From Caulobacter segnis (GTDB lineage: Bacteria; Pseudomonadota; Alphaproteobacteria; Caulobacterales; Caulobacteraceae), in the NCBI RefSeq assembly GCF_023935105.1, contig NZ_CP096040.1, forward strand, positions 4,693,001 through 4,757,000: a DNA stretch of 64,000 nt. Direction: 5' to 3'. The first letter of the stretch is position 1; every line of letters starts with the position of its first letter. The translations under genes were made by a program, and so were the position numbers. This document shows positions 9,527 through 18,179 of the stretch, piece by piece. The notes beneath the pieces were generated by a model. That model worked only from the letters and a program-made list of their open reading frames with translations. It did no database searches and was not told where the DNA came from.

Positions 9527-9665
9527 GCCTTCCTAGGCCTTGTGCCTAGGATCCAGCCTTCCGCTCGCTTTGAATGTCGATTTGGCGCGCCCACGCCGGC
9601 GGCGCCCGGCCGGCGACGCCGAGCCCGGCCGATCCTTGGGTCCTAGGCACAAGGCCTAGGAAGGC
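9527..9665. repeat. REP-like nested inverted repeat (25-base perfect arms)
   Basis: The arms at 9527-9551 and 9641-9665 are perfect reverse complements over 25 bases. Each arm is itself a small hairpin, CCTAGGC-N5-GCCTAGG, so the unit contains four AvrII-like CCTAGG hexamers. The 89-base loop holds no gene. It sits between two convergent genes (POT transporter and TonB receptor). The layout resembles paired REP/BIME elements and could also act as a bidirectional terminator or mRNA-stabilising structure. Confidence 0.85.
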
Positions 9666-9717
9666 AGGCTTTCTTGAACCGCCCCAGTGGCCCGTCACCA
9701 GCCCCCCACACAAAGAG

Positions 9718-9743
9718 AAGCCGCCCGCTGTCGCGGACGGCTT
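9718..9743 (-). terminator. Probable Rho-independent terminator of the TonB receptor gene
   Basis: The inverted repeat AAGCCGCCCGC / GCGGACGGCTT has 10 of 11 paired bases and a 4-base loop. On the minus strand it is followed by a CTTCTCTTTG tract. It begins 55 bases after the stop codon of the receptor gene ending at 9798. Confidence 0.7.
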
Positions 9744-9797
9744 TGAAGTTTCGGGGAAGAACGGGGACCGGGGGCTGCCGGTCCCCCGTGACCAGGA

Positions 9798-12731
9798 CTA
9801 GAAGTCCATGGTCAGACCCACGAACATCGTCCGACCCATGGGGTCGTAGACGCCGGGATAGGTGTTGCCGTTGCCGAACGAGCTGAGCAGCCCGGCGGCG
9901 ATCACCGGCGGATCCTTGTCGAACAGGTTGTTCATGCCCGCGCGCAGGGTCAGCTGCTCGCGCACCTTCCAGTTCGCGGCCAGGTCGATGTAGTTGTACG
10001 CCTTGATCTTCTTGTTGATCTCGACGTAGTCGCCCTGCAGGAACGGGTTGCTGTTGTTGCTGGAGAGATCGGTCGCGCCGAAATAGCGCCAGTTGGCCGA
10101 CACCGAGGCGGCGATCCAGGGCAGGTTCCAGGTCGCGCGCAGCTGGTGACGCCAGCCGGGGTTGGGCTGGCCGCAGGTCGGACCGAACAGGCCCTTGCAG
10201 TTGTACGAGCCCAGGCCCGGCAGCTGCTCGATCTTGCGGCTGTTCAGGTAGGTGCCGACGAAGCTGAAGTCGATGTCACCGAAGTTGCCCAGCGACGACA
10301 GGTCCCAGCGATAGTTGCTGGTCACGTCGATGCCCGAAGTCTGCAGGTAGCCGGTGTTCTGGTTGGTCGCGACGATGTAGCCGCGATCGCCGAACAGCAC
10401 GCCCGAGGTCGGGTCGCGATGGAACAGGCCGCAGAAGTACGGATTGCTGGTCTGGACGCACTGGTTGATCACGGTCGGGGCGTCGACCGCGCCGATGTAC
10501 TTGTCGACATAGATGTCGAAGTAGTCGACCGACATCGAGAAGCCCGGCAGGAAGCGCGGGGTCAGGACGAAGCCCGCGGTGCGGGTGTCGGCCACTTCCG
10601 GCTTCAGGTTCGGATTGCCGCCGCCTTGCGTGACGCAGGTCTCGGCCGGGCAGTCCGGGATCTTGCCGTATTGGGCGGCGGTGACGCCGGTCAGGGCGCA
10701 GGCCGCGGCGCTGGCCTTGGGCGTCGGACCCGAGCACGGGTCGACGGCCGCGACGTTGCCCAGGCCCTGGGGCGCGAACAGCTCGCTGATATTGGCCGCC
10801 CGCACCGCGCGGTTGTAACTGGCGCGGAAACGGATGTCCGAGGTCGGGGCGTACTGCAGCTCGACCTTGTAGGTCGAGACCCGCTTGTCGAGGTAGTTGT
10901 AGTCCGAGGTCCGGTAGCCGGCGTTCACCGACAGGGTCTTGATGAACGGGGCGTCCTGCACCAGCGGCAGGTCCAGTTCGCCATAGGCCTCGTTGACGCT
11001 GAAGGCGCCGTTGTTCTCCTTGGTGCCGTTGGCCTGGGCCAGGGCGTCGGCCTCGAACTTCAGCTCCTCGCGGCGGTGCTCGACGCCGAAGGCCAGGGCA
11101 GCGCCGTCGCTGGCCCACGGGCTCTTGATCCCGTATTGGCCGAGGTCGCCATTGATGTTGGCGCTGAGCACCTTCTCGCGCTGGACGCCGTGGGTGTAGG
11201 TCGGGGCGTAGAGGTACTTGTAGGCGGCCCCGCTGAGGCCCTGGTACTTGAAGACGTCGATCGGCACGCAGCTGGGATCGGTGCCGTCGACCACCGACTT
11301 GCAGGTCGCCACGCCGTTGACGTTGACCACCTGCAGCGCCTTCATCGCCTTGGCGTTGTCGACGTTGTTCTTGTAGCTCTCGTCGAGGATGACGGTCGAG
11401 AACAGGAAGCTGGCGTCATAGGTCCAGCCCGGCGCGATCTCGCCGCGCGAGCCCAGGTTCACGCGATAGTCGGTGTGGCGCAGGTCGTCGCGGCGCGGGC
11501 TGCTGCCCGGACCGGTCAGGCGGTAGCCGATGAAGACGTCCTGGTTGACGTCCGTGCCGGCGGCCGAGCCGCACATCGTCGCCGCCTGCGAGGCCGACAT
11601 CAGCGGATTGTTGCAGTTGATCTTGAACGTCGTGCCCTGGAACAGGGCGGACGGCGCGGCCTGCGAGAAGGTGTGGTCGTCCATGAACATAACGCTGCCG
11701 TAGACCTCGGCGGCCTTGTTCACCTCGTAGTGGGCGAAGGCGCCGGCCGTGTAGCGGGCGTCCGAGCGCTGGATGTAGTTGGTCGGCGCGTAGTTGTAGA
11801 GGAACGAGCTGTTGTACGGGACCCAGGTCTTGGCCCCGTCCTTGGTGTTGTTCAGCGTCTGGCCGGAATTGGGGCCGCTGAGCAGGGTGAACAGGCCGTA
11901 CTCGTTGTTGCTGGAGCCGCCGCAGACCAGGGCGTTGTTGTTGCTGCCCGCCAGGTTCAGGCCGCAGGCCGAGTAGTCGCGGGTGTCCTGGGTGACCGGC
12001 TTCATCTCGCGATAGCCAACATAGAAGGTGACGTTGCCCTTGCCGTTCGGCGCGTTCATGCCGATGGCCAGGTTGACGTCGATCTTCTCGCCGTCGCGCA
12101 CGTGCTTCTCGGGCAGCTTGTAGTTCGCCTGGGTGATCAGCGAGCGCGGATAGGCGTTGTCGTTGGTGTGCTGGGCGGCGCTGTACTGGGCGTCGAACCG
12201 CAGGCCGTTCAGGTTCTTCTTCAGGATGAAGTTGACCACGCCCGACACGGCGTCCGAGCCGTAGACCGCCGAGGCGCCGCCGGTCACGACGTCGACCCGG
12301 TCGACCAGGGCGCTGGGGATGAAGTTCACATCGGCCGTCTCGGTCGGCAGCATGCGCTGGCCGTCGACCAGCACCAGCACGCGGCTGGAGCCCATGTTGC
12401 GCAAGTTCACCCGCGCGGTGCCGTCCGAACCGTTCGAGCCGTTCTCGTTGGAGTCGGCGGTGAACTGCGGCAGGCGGTTCAGCACGCTGTCGATCGACGT
12501 CGCGCCCTGGAACTTGACCTCGTCGCTGCCCACGACGGTCATCGGGCTGGCCGAGACCAGGTTCGGCCGCTTGATGCGCGAGCCCGTCACCACCACCGCG
12601 TCCAGGGTCGCCGGCTCTTCGGCCTTCGCGACGTCCTGAGCGAATGCGGCCGGCGCTCCGGCCATGAAGGACAGGACGGCGACCGACGCCGCTCCCGCCA
12701 AAAGATCTAATCGCGCCTGTTTGCGGCCCAT
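9798..12731 (-). CDS. TonB-dependent receptor (glycan/glycopeptide locus)
   Basis: This 977-residue outer membrane receptor starts at ATG 12731, preceded by GGAGGGGAGAG, with signal peptide MGRKQARLDLLAGAASVAVL ending AAFAQD. A TonB box-like segment (TLDAVVVTGSRIKR) leads into the plug domain (SIDSVLNRLPQFTAD, then VLVDGQRMLPTE and SAVYGSDAVSGVVNFILKKN). The beta-barrel ends in the expected aromatic residue (TMFVGLTMDF). Receptors of this subgroup in Caulobacter and Xanthomonas relatives import carbohydrates or peptides as well as siderophores. Its promoter region contains two TATACGAT-type elements like those between the GH127 and DUF5695 genes, which ties it to that locus rather than to the ECF sigma gene on its other side. 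The ligand is inferred to be an arabinose-containing compound. Confidence 0.92.
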   Translation of the reverse strand: MGRKQARLDLLAGAASVAVLSFMAGAPAAFAQDVAKAEEPATLDAVVVTGSRIKRPNLVSASPMTVVGSDEVKFQGATSIDSVLNRLPQFTADSNENGSNGSDGTARVNLRNMGSSRVLVLVDGQRMLPTETADVNFIPSALVDRVDVVTGGASAVYGSDAVSGVVNFILKKNLNGLRFDAQYSAAQHTNDNAYPRSLITQANYKLPEKHVRDGEKIDVNLAIGMNAPNGKGNVTFYVGYREMKPVTQDTRDYSACGLNLAGSNNNALVCGGSSNNEYGLFTLLSGPNSGQTLNNTKDGAKTWVPYNSSFLYNYAPTNYIQRSDARYTAGAFAHYEVNKAAEVYGSVMFMDDHTFSQAAPSALFQGTTFKINCNNPLMSASQAATMCGSAAGTDVNQDVFIGYRLTGPGSSPRRDDLRHTDYRVNLGSRGEIAPGWTYDASFLFSTVILDESYKNNVDNAKAMKALQVVNVNGVATCKSVVDGTDPSCVPIDVFKYQGLSGAAYKYLYAPTYTHGVQREKVLSANINGDLGQYGIKSPWASDGAALAFGVEHRREELKFEADALAQANGTKENNGAFSVNEAYGELDLPLVQDAPFIKTLSVNAGYRTSDYNYLDKRVSTYKVELQYAPTSDIRFRASYNRAVRAANISELFAPQGLGNVAAVDPCSGPTPKASAAACALTGVTAAQYGKIPDCPAETCVTQGGGNPNLKPEVADTRTAGFVLTPRFLPGFSMSVDYFDIYVDKYIGAVDAPTVINQCVQTSNPYFCGLFHRDPTSGVLFGDRGYIVATNQNTGYLQTSGIDVTSNYRWDLSSLGNFGDIDFSFVGTYLNSRKIEQLPGLGSYNCKGLFGPTCGQPNPGWRHQLRATWNLPWIAASVSANWRYFGATDLSSNNSNPFLQGDYVEINKKIKAYNYIDLAANWKVREQLTLRAGMNNLFDKDPPVIAAGLLSSFGNGNTYPGVYDPMGRTMFVGLTMDF

Positions 12732-12967
12732 GGCTCTCCCCTCCGCCGCGCGGCCCACATCGACCGCGCCTCGAGGGGAGGAGGCACGATTATACAATTT
12801 ATGTCAAATATCTTATACGATATACCTATAACGTCATTCCGCCACGCACGCCGGGCGAGCGTCCCTGGGGCGGCGAATGCACCGTAAGCGCGCTTCCGGC
12901 CGGAAAATTCAGGCCGTCCGCGGCAACGGGGCTGGCTGTCACAAACAGCTGATAGCAAGCTCGGCCC
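12732..12967. promoter_or_regulatory. TonB receptor / ECF sigma intergenic region with tandem TATACGAT-type sites
   Basis: This 236-base divergent region has an AT-rich island at 12788-12831 that stands out from its GC-rich surroundings. It holds TTATACAATTTAT (12790-12802) and TTATACGATATAC (12813-12825), tandem variants of the TTATACGATATAA palindrome seen at 4740-4752. The two copies are 23 bases apart. On the minus strand TTGACA and TATAAT hexamers are also present, though not at standard spacing to each other. The remainder before the sigma factor gene shows no further clear motif. Confidence 0.55.
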
Positions 12968-13567
12968 ATGACCTTGGCCACCCATGAGCGGGCGATCTGG
13001 TTGGCGCGGAACGCCTTGCCGCACGAGCCGGCCCTGCGCGCGTGGCTGTCCCGTCGTCCGCTGGCGGGCCTCGAGGTCGACGACATCGTCCAGGAGACCT
13101 ACGCGATCCTCGCGAGCCTGGAGCGCGTCGATCACATCGTCACCGGCCGCACCTACATGTTCGAGGTCGCCAAGTCGGTCGTCCTGCGCGCCCTGCGCCG
13201 CAGCCGCATCGTCGCCTTCGAGGCCCTGGCCGAGCTCGAGAGCCTGGAGCCGCCCAGCGAAGAGCCCTCGCCCGAGATCGTGGCCGCCGACCGCCAGGAA
13301 CTGGGCCGCATCGCCGCCCTGATCGCCGGCTTGCCCGCCAAGTGCCGCGAGGCCTTCACCCTGCGCAAGGTCCACGGCCTGTCGCAGCGCGAGGTGGCCC
13401 GGCGCATGGGTGTTTCCGAGAACACGGTCGAGAAGCACGTCGGCAAGGGCATAGGCGTGCTGATGAACGCACTGGGACGTGGCGGAAACGAGCGCTTCCA
13501 GGCATCTAGGAAGCGTGAGGATCCGAGCGAAGTTGACACCCACCCGAGAAAGCAGCGCCGACATTGA
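12968..13567 (+). CDS. ECF (FecI-like) RNA polymerase sigma factor
   Basis: This 199-residue protein contains sigma-70 region 2 (VDDIVQETYAILASLERVDHI, then GRTYMFEVAKSVVLRALRRSR, residues about 37-80). Region 4 follows (IAALIAGLPAKCREAFTLRKVHGLSQREVARRMGVSENTVEKHV, about 113-157), with the helix-turn-helix near its end. The FecR gene overlaps its 3' end and an STN-type TonB receptor follows. This is the standard order of a cell-surface signalling system in which the loaded receptor signals through FecR to release the sigma factor. The C-terminal tail after region 4 (RFQASRKREDPSEVDTHPRKQRRH) is longer than usual and is the part overlapped by fecR. The sigma call is firm; iron as inducer is unproven. 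Confidence 0.9.
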   Translation: MTLATHERAIWLARNALPHEPALRAWLSRRPLAGLEVDDIVQETYAILASLERVDHIVTGRTYMFEVAKSVVLRALRRSRIVAFEALAELESLEPPSEEPSPEIVAADRQELGRIAALIAGLPAKCREAFTLRKVHGLSQREVARRMGVSENTVEKHVGKGIGVLMNALGRGGNERFQASRKREDPSEVDTHPRKQRRH

Positions 13568-14498
13568 CGCGGCCGCGGCCGCCTGGGCCGCGCGCGTCGA
13601 TCGCGGGGCGCTGTCGGACGCGGACCAGGCCGCCCTCGAGGCCTGGGCGGCGCAGGACGCTCGCCGGGCCGGCGCCTACGCCAAGGCTCTGGCGGTCAGC
13701 GCCCACCTGGACCGCGCCGCCGGCCTGGGCGCCGACTTCCTGCCGGCCGCCCATCCCGCCGCCCGCGCCGCGGATCGCCGGCGACTGCTGGTCACGGGCG
13801 GGATGCTGGCCGCCGCCTCGGTGGTCGGGGCCGTCGGCTACGGCGCGGTCAGCCTCAAGGGCCGGGTGACCACCGCCAAGGGCGACATCCGCCGCGCGCC
13901 GCTGGCCGACGGCTCGGCCGTGACGCTCAACACCGACACCGCGATCCGCGCGGCCTTCGACGGCCGGATGCGGCGGGTGGACCTGCTGCGCGGAGAGGCC
14001 CTGTTCGACGTCGCCAAGGACCCCGCCCGTCCCTTCGTGGTGGTGGCCGGCGACGTGCGCGTGCGGGCGGTCGGCACCAGCTTCACCGTCCGAACCCACG
14101 CCGACGGCCAGGTCGGCGTGATCGTGCGCGAGGGCGTGGTCGAGGTCTGGCGCGGGGATCGGGGCGAGCCGGTGCGCCTGTCGGCGGAGCACGCCGTGCG
14201 GGTGGCCGACGCCGGCGTCCTGGCCCCCGTTGTCGTCGGCGCGGCCGCCGTCGACCGGGCCATGGCCTGGCGGCAGGGCCAGATCGACCTGGACGGCCTG
14301 ACCCTGGGCCAGGCCGCCGACGAGTTCGCTCGCTATTCCGACCGCCGCATCGTCATCGACGACCCGACCGTGGCCAGGCTGAAGATGACCGGCCTGTTCT
14401 CGGCCAGCGACCCCGACGGCTTCGCCAAGGCCGCCGCGCTGAGCCTGGGCCTCACCGCCACGCCCGCCCCCGATGGCGTGCGCCTCTCTCGCGGCTGA
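13515..14498 (+). CDS. FecR family anti-sigma/sigma-regulator protein
   Basis: The protein is about 327 residues from GTG 13515, which has AGGA just upstream; an ATG at 13479 in frame is an alternative. The N-terminal cytoplasmic part has the DUF4880-like motif AAAAWAARVDRGALSDADQAALEAWAA. A single membrane segment follows (LLVTGGMLAAASVVGAVGYGAVSL, about residues 90-115), then the periplasmic FecR domain (GDIRRAPLADGSAVTLNTDTAI, LLRGEALFDVAKDPARPFVV, VRAVGTSFTVR). The C-terminal piece (DGLTLGQAADEFARYSDRRIVI) is the STN-like domain that touches the receptor. Its start overlaps the sigma gene by about 50 bases, so the two are translationally linked. Confidence 0.9.
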   Translation: MRIRAKLTPTRESSADIDAAAAAWAARVDRGALSDADQAALEAWAAQDARRAGAYAKALAVSAHLDRAAGLGADFLPAAHPAARAADRRRLLVTGGMLAAASVVGAVGYGAVSLKGRVTTAKGDIRRAPLADGSAVTLNTDTAIRAAFDGRMRRVDLLRGEALFDVAKDPARPFVVVAGDVRVRAVGTSFTVRTHADGQVGVIVREGVVEVWRGDRGEPVRLSAEHAVRVADAGVLAPVVVGAAAVDRAMAWRQGQIDLDGLTLGQAADEFARYSDRRIVIDDPTVARLKMTGLFSASDPDGFAKAAALSLGLTATPAPDGVRLSRG

Positions 14499-14592
14499 AA
14501 CTTTTTTCGTGAGCGGCATGGCGGGAGTTTCGACATCGAGGCTCCAACCCGATGAGGCCGGCGCGGGACCGGCCGATTTCGGGGGCGATCAC

Positions 14593-16968
14593 ATGATGCT
14601 GAAGCAATTCCTGGCCGGCGGCGTCGCCGCCTTGGCCCTCCTGGCCTGCGCCGTTCCGGCGGCGGCCCAGCAGCGCGCCTTCGATGTGCCCGCCCAGGGC
14701 GCGGCCTCGGCCATCTCGGCCTTCGCCCGCCAGGCCGGCCTGCAGGTGGTGGCGCCGGCGGACGGCCTGGAAGGCGTTCGCACGCAGGCGCTCAAGGGGT
14801 CGATGGACGCCCGCGCCGCGCTGCGGCGGCTGATCGAGGGCACGGGCCTGGAGATCGTCTCCGATAGCAACGGCGTCATCGTCCTGCGCCGGACAGCGAC
14901 GCCGGCCGCGACGGTCGAGGCCGAGCCCACCGCGCTGGACACCATCATCGTCACCGCCCAGAAGCGCGAGGAGGCCGCCCAGGGCGTGCCGATCTCGCTG
15001 ACCGCCTTTTCCGGCCGCGCGGTCGAGACCTATCGCCTGGAAAGCTTGCGCGACATCTCGCGCCTGACGCCGGGCCTGCTGGTCTCGTCATTCAGCCAGT
15101 CCAGCCCGACCATCGCGGTGCGCGGCGCGACCAACACCTTCACCCAGATCGGCGCCAACAAGCCGGTGGCCGTGGTCATCGACGACCTGTTCATCCCCCG
15201 CAACAGCGCCGCGACCTTCGAGCTCTACGGCCTGAACTCGGTGCAGGTGCTCAAGGGGCCGCAAGGCACGCTGTTCGGCCGCAACGTCACCGGCGGGGCC
15301 ATCGTGCTGGACACCGGCAAGCCGGCCTTCGGCGACGCGGCCGGATCGGCGCGCGTCGGCGCGGGCGACTACGGCCTGAAGCAGGTCGACGGCCGCGTGG
15401 ACATCCCCGTTGGCGAGGACCTGGCCTTTCGCCTGGCGGGCTCGCTGAAGCAGCACGACGGCTACGGCAAGGATCGCCTGACCGGCCGCGAGCAGGACGA
15501 TCTGGACAGCCGCAGCGTCCGCGCCCAGGCCCGCATCCGGGCCGGCGCCGACGTCGAGGTGCTGTTGGGCGCCGACTATGCGCAGGACCACAATGGCGGC
15601 CGCACCCTGTCGTCCAAGGCCGCCGGCTCGGACGGCGACCGCCGCACCTCCGAGTTGGGCTACGCCCAGGCCTTCGCCCGGAACCAGTGGGGCGCCTCGA
15701 GCCGGATCTACTGGACCGCGCCGGTCGGTCAGGTCACCGCCATCACCGGCTATCGCTGGTCGCAGTCGGGCGAGGACTATTCGGGCACCGGCGCCAGCTA
15801 TCGCTTTCTGACGGGGACCAACACCCAGTCGGTCAACCGCGATGTCGACGATGTCGGCCTGTTCTCGCAGGAGATCCGCTGGGCCAGCCCGAAGTGGTCG
15901 CGCGGCGACCTGGTGGCCGGCGTCTATTTCGCCGACGAGGACGCCAAGCGCCAGCTGCGCACGCGGGGTCTGGCCGCCGTCACGGGCGTGGCCGCCTCCG
16001 ACGTGTTGACCGACCAGGCGGTGAAGACCCGCAGCTACGCCGCCTTCGTCGATGGCACGGTCCACCTGCCGGCCGCCTTCGACCTGACCCTGGGCGCGCG
16101 CTACACCCACGATGAGAAGACCGCCTCGCTGGTCCGCACCGACTTCGTCCGCCCGGCGACCGGAAGCTTCACGGCCCGCGACCTCAAGGCCGACTGGAGC
16201 GAGGTCACGCCCCGCGCCGTGCTGAGCTGGACGCCGCGCGAGGATCTCAAGGTCTATGGCAGCGTGACGCGCGGCTATACCGCCGGCGGTTTCAACACCG
16301 ACGCGGCCGTGATCACCGCCCTGGCCCGGCCGTTCGATCCCGAGACCGTCACCAACTACGAGCTGGGCCTGAAGTCCCAGTGGCTGGCCGACACCCTGCG
16401 GATCAACGCCTCGGTCTTCCACATGGACTACAAGGACAAGCAGGAGCTGTTCTTCAACAACGTCACCCGGGTGCTGACCATCACCAACGCCGGCCAGGCC
16501 ACGGTCGAGGGCGCCGAGGTCGAGGTCGCCTGGCGTCCGCTGCCCTGGTTGAACCTCAGCGCCAACTACGGCCTGCTCGACACGGTCTACGACGACTTCG
16601 TCATCCCCGGCGGCGCGGTGAACACCGGCAATCCGCTGGGCTCGTCGCCGCGCGACAAGGGCTCGCTGGCCGCCGACGTCCGCATCCCGCTGAACGGCGC
16701 GGGCTATGTCACCGGCGCGATCAGCTGGGCCTATACCGACGGCTACTATACCGGCGCGACCAAGGACCCGAACCTGCACATCGACAGCTACGCCCTGACC
16801 AACCTGTCGCTGGGCTATGAGAGCCGGGACGGCCGCTGGATGCTCACCGCCTGGGCCAAGAACCTGGGCGACGTCGACTTCCTGCTGACCCCGTCCACCC
16901 AAGGGGTGCTGGCCGAGTATCTGGGCGAGCCGCGCACGGTCGGCGTCATGCTGTCGGCCAGGTTCTGA
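14593..16968 (+). CDS. TonB-dependent transducer-type receptor with STN domain
   Basis: This 791-residue protein starts at ATG 14593 with signal peptide LKQFLAGGVAALALLACAVPAAAQQ. Next to it is an STN (secretin/TonB N-terminal) domain, about residues 25-100 (FDVPAQGAASAISAFARQAG, TQALKGSMDARAALRRLI), which in FecA-like receptors contacts FecR. The plug follows (DTIIVTAQKREE, QVLKGPQGTLFGRNVTGGAIVL), then a barrel ending TVGVMLSARF. It lies 94 bases after fecR, and its TGA overlaps the ATG of a metallo-beta-lactamase-fold gene at 16968. A ferric siderophore is the usual ligand for such a cassette, but no siderophore gene is near, and the coupled hydrolase suggests some other complex substrate. 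Confidence 0.93.
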   Translation: MMLKQFLAGGVAALALLACAVPAAAQQRAFDVPAQGAASAISAFARQAGLQVVAPADGLEGVRTQALKGSMDARAALRRLIEGTGLEIVSDSNGVIVLRRTATPAATVEAEPTALDTIIVTAQKREEAAQGVPISLTAFSGRAVETYRLESLRDISRLTPGLLVSSFSQSSPTIAVRGATNTFTQIGANKPVAVVIDDLFIPRNSAATFELYGLNSVQVLKGPQGTLFGRNVTGGAIVLDTGKPAFGDAAGSARVGAGDYGLKQVDGRVDIPVGEDLAFRLAGSLKQHDGYGKDRLTGREQDDLDSRSVRAQARIRAGADVEVLLGADYAQDHNGGRTLSSKAAGSDGDRRTSELGYAQAFARNQWGASSRIYWTAPVGQVTAITGYRWSQSGEDYSGTGASYRFLTGTNTQSVNRDVDDVGLFSQEIRWASPKWSRGDLVAGVYFADEDAKRQLRTRGLAAVTGVAASDVLTDQAVKTRSYAAFVDGTVHLPAAFDLTLGARYTHDEKTASLVRTDFVRPATGSFTARDLKADWSEVTPRAVLSWTPREDLKVYGSVTRGYTAGGFNTDAAVITALARPFDPETVTNYELGLKSQWLADTLRINASVFHMDYKDKQELFFNNVTRVLTITNAGQATVEGAEVEVAWRPLPWLNLSANYGLLDTVYDDFVIPGGAVNTGNPLGSSPRDKGSLAADVRIPLNGAGYVTGAISWAYTDGYYTGATKDPNLHIDSYALTNLSLGYESRDGRWMLTAWAKNLGDVDFLLTPSTQGVLAEYLGEPRTVGVMLSARF

Positions 16969-18161
16969 TGGCCCCGGTCGTGACCCGGCGCGGCCTGCTG
17001 CTCGGCGCGGCGGCCCTGGGGGTCGTGGGGCTGGGCGCGGCCGCCTCCCCGCCCGAAGACGAGGACATCGTCGGCCAGCCGCTGCGCCCCTGGCGACGCG
17101 GCGGTCTCGACATCCACCACATCGCCACCGGCAAGGGCGACTCGACGCTGATCATCGGGCCAGACGGGTCCAGCCTGATGATCGACGCCGGGGCCTCGAC
17201 CACGCCGACGCCGGCCAGCCTGGACGCCCGCCCCGGCGCGGCGCGTCGCCCCGGCGAATGGATCGGCCGCTACGCCCGCCGTCACCTGGCCGCCACCGGC
17301 GCGCCCAGGCTGGACGCGTTTCTGGCCACCCACCTGCATCCGGACCACGTCGACGGCCTCGCCGACGTCGCCGCCGCCTTGCCGATCGGCGTCCTGGTCG
17401 ATCGCGACTATCCCGACTACGCCTATCCCCGGCCGTCGGACGCGCCGTTCGCCAAGGCCTACCAAGCCTTCGTCCGCGAGCGAGTCCGCGGCGGCGGCCG
17501 GGTGGAGCGCTTCCGGGTCGGGTCCGCCGATCAGTTCTCCCTGCCCGGCGCCGAAGTCCGCAACCTGGCCGCCAATGGCGAGGTCTGGACCGGGCGCGGA
17601 ACCGAGACCCGCCGCCTCTTCCCCGCGATCGACACGCTGCCGACCGCCGACATCCCCGACGAGAACGCCTGCTCGACCGCGATCCGCCTGCGCTACGGCG
17701 CGTTCGGCTATTTCGCGGCGGGCGACCTGACCAGCCACGACTTCGACGGAACCCTGCCCTGGCGCGACGCGGAGACCCCGGCCGCGCGGGCCGCCGGTCC
17801 GGTCGATGTCGCGGTCGCCGCTCACCACGGCATGTTCGACGCTACCGGCGCGGACGTGGTGCGGGCGCTGAGGCCCCGCGCCTGGATCATCCCCGCCTGG
17901 CACGTGGCCCATCCCAGCACCGACGCCCTGGAACGGATGCTGAGTCCGCGGCTCTATCCCGGCCCGCGCGACGTCTTCGCCACGGGCCTGTCGCCCGCCA
18001 ACGAAATGGCCCACAAGTGGCTGACCGACCGCCTGGCGTCGCGCGAAGGGCATGTCGTGGTGCGTGTCGCGCCCGGCGGCGGGCGATATCGCGTGGTCGT
18101 CACCGACAACCGTGATGAGAACGAGCGGGTGATGTCGACATCGGGTCCCTGGGCGTCCTGA
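16968..18161 (+). CDS. MBL-fold metallo-hydrolase (ComEC-like hydrolase domain), exported
   Basis: This 397-residue protein begins with a twin-arginine-like leader (VVTRRGLLLGAAALGVVGLGAAA). The core shows the metallo-beta-lactamase motif THLHPDHVDGLADV near residue 122, later metal ligands in GYFAAGDLTSHDF near 247, and AAHHGMF near 284. The arrangement resembles the stand-alone MBL domains related to ComEC, but there are no membrane helices beyond the leader. It probably hydrolyses an ester, phosphodiester or lactone in the periplasm. One-base overlap with the receptor stop (TGATG) makes it the fourth gene of the sigma/FecR/receptor cassette, so it may process the imported ligand. The fold is secure; the substrate is unknown. 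Confidence 0.85.
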   Translation: MAPVVTRRGLLLGAAALGVVGLGAAASPPEDEDIVGQPLRPWRRGGLDIHHIATGKGDSTLIIGPDGSSLMIDAGASTTPTPASLDARPGAARRPGEWIGRYARRHLAATGAPRLDAFLATHLHPDHVDGLADVAAALPIGVLVDRDYPDYAYPRPSDAPFAKAYQAFVRERVRGGGRVERFRVGSADQFSLPGAEVRNLAANGEVWTGRGTETRRLFPAIDTLPTADIPDENACSTAIRLRYGAFGYFAAGDLTSHDFDGTLPWRDAETPAARAAGPVDVAVAAHHGMFDATGADVVRALRPRAWIIPAWHVAHPSTDALERMLSPRLYPGPRDVFATGLSPANEMAHKWLTDRLASREGHVVVRVAPGGGRYRVVVTDNRDENERVMSTSGPWAS

Positions 18162-18179
18162 GCCGCCGCGCGCTCGGCC

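Noticed and set aside
9527..9665. Repeated CCTAGG units as a CRISPR array
   Set aside because: There are only two inverted copies rather than regularly spaced direct repeats, and there are no cas genes.
10146..12710. Long plus-strand open frame (854 codons) opposite the TonB receptor
   Set aside because: It is antisense to a clear receptor gene, with low-complexity Arg/Gly/Val/Ala-rich translation and no start signal.
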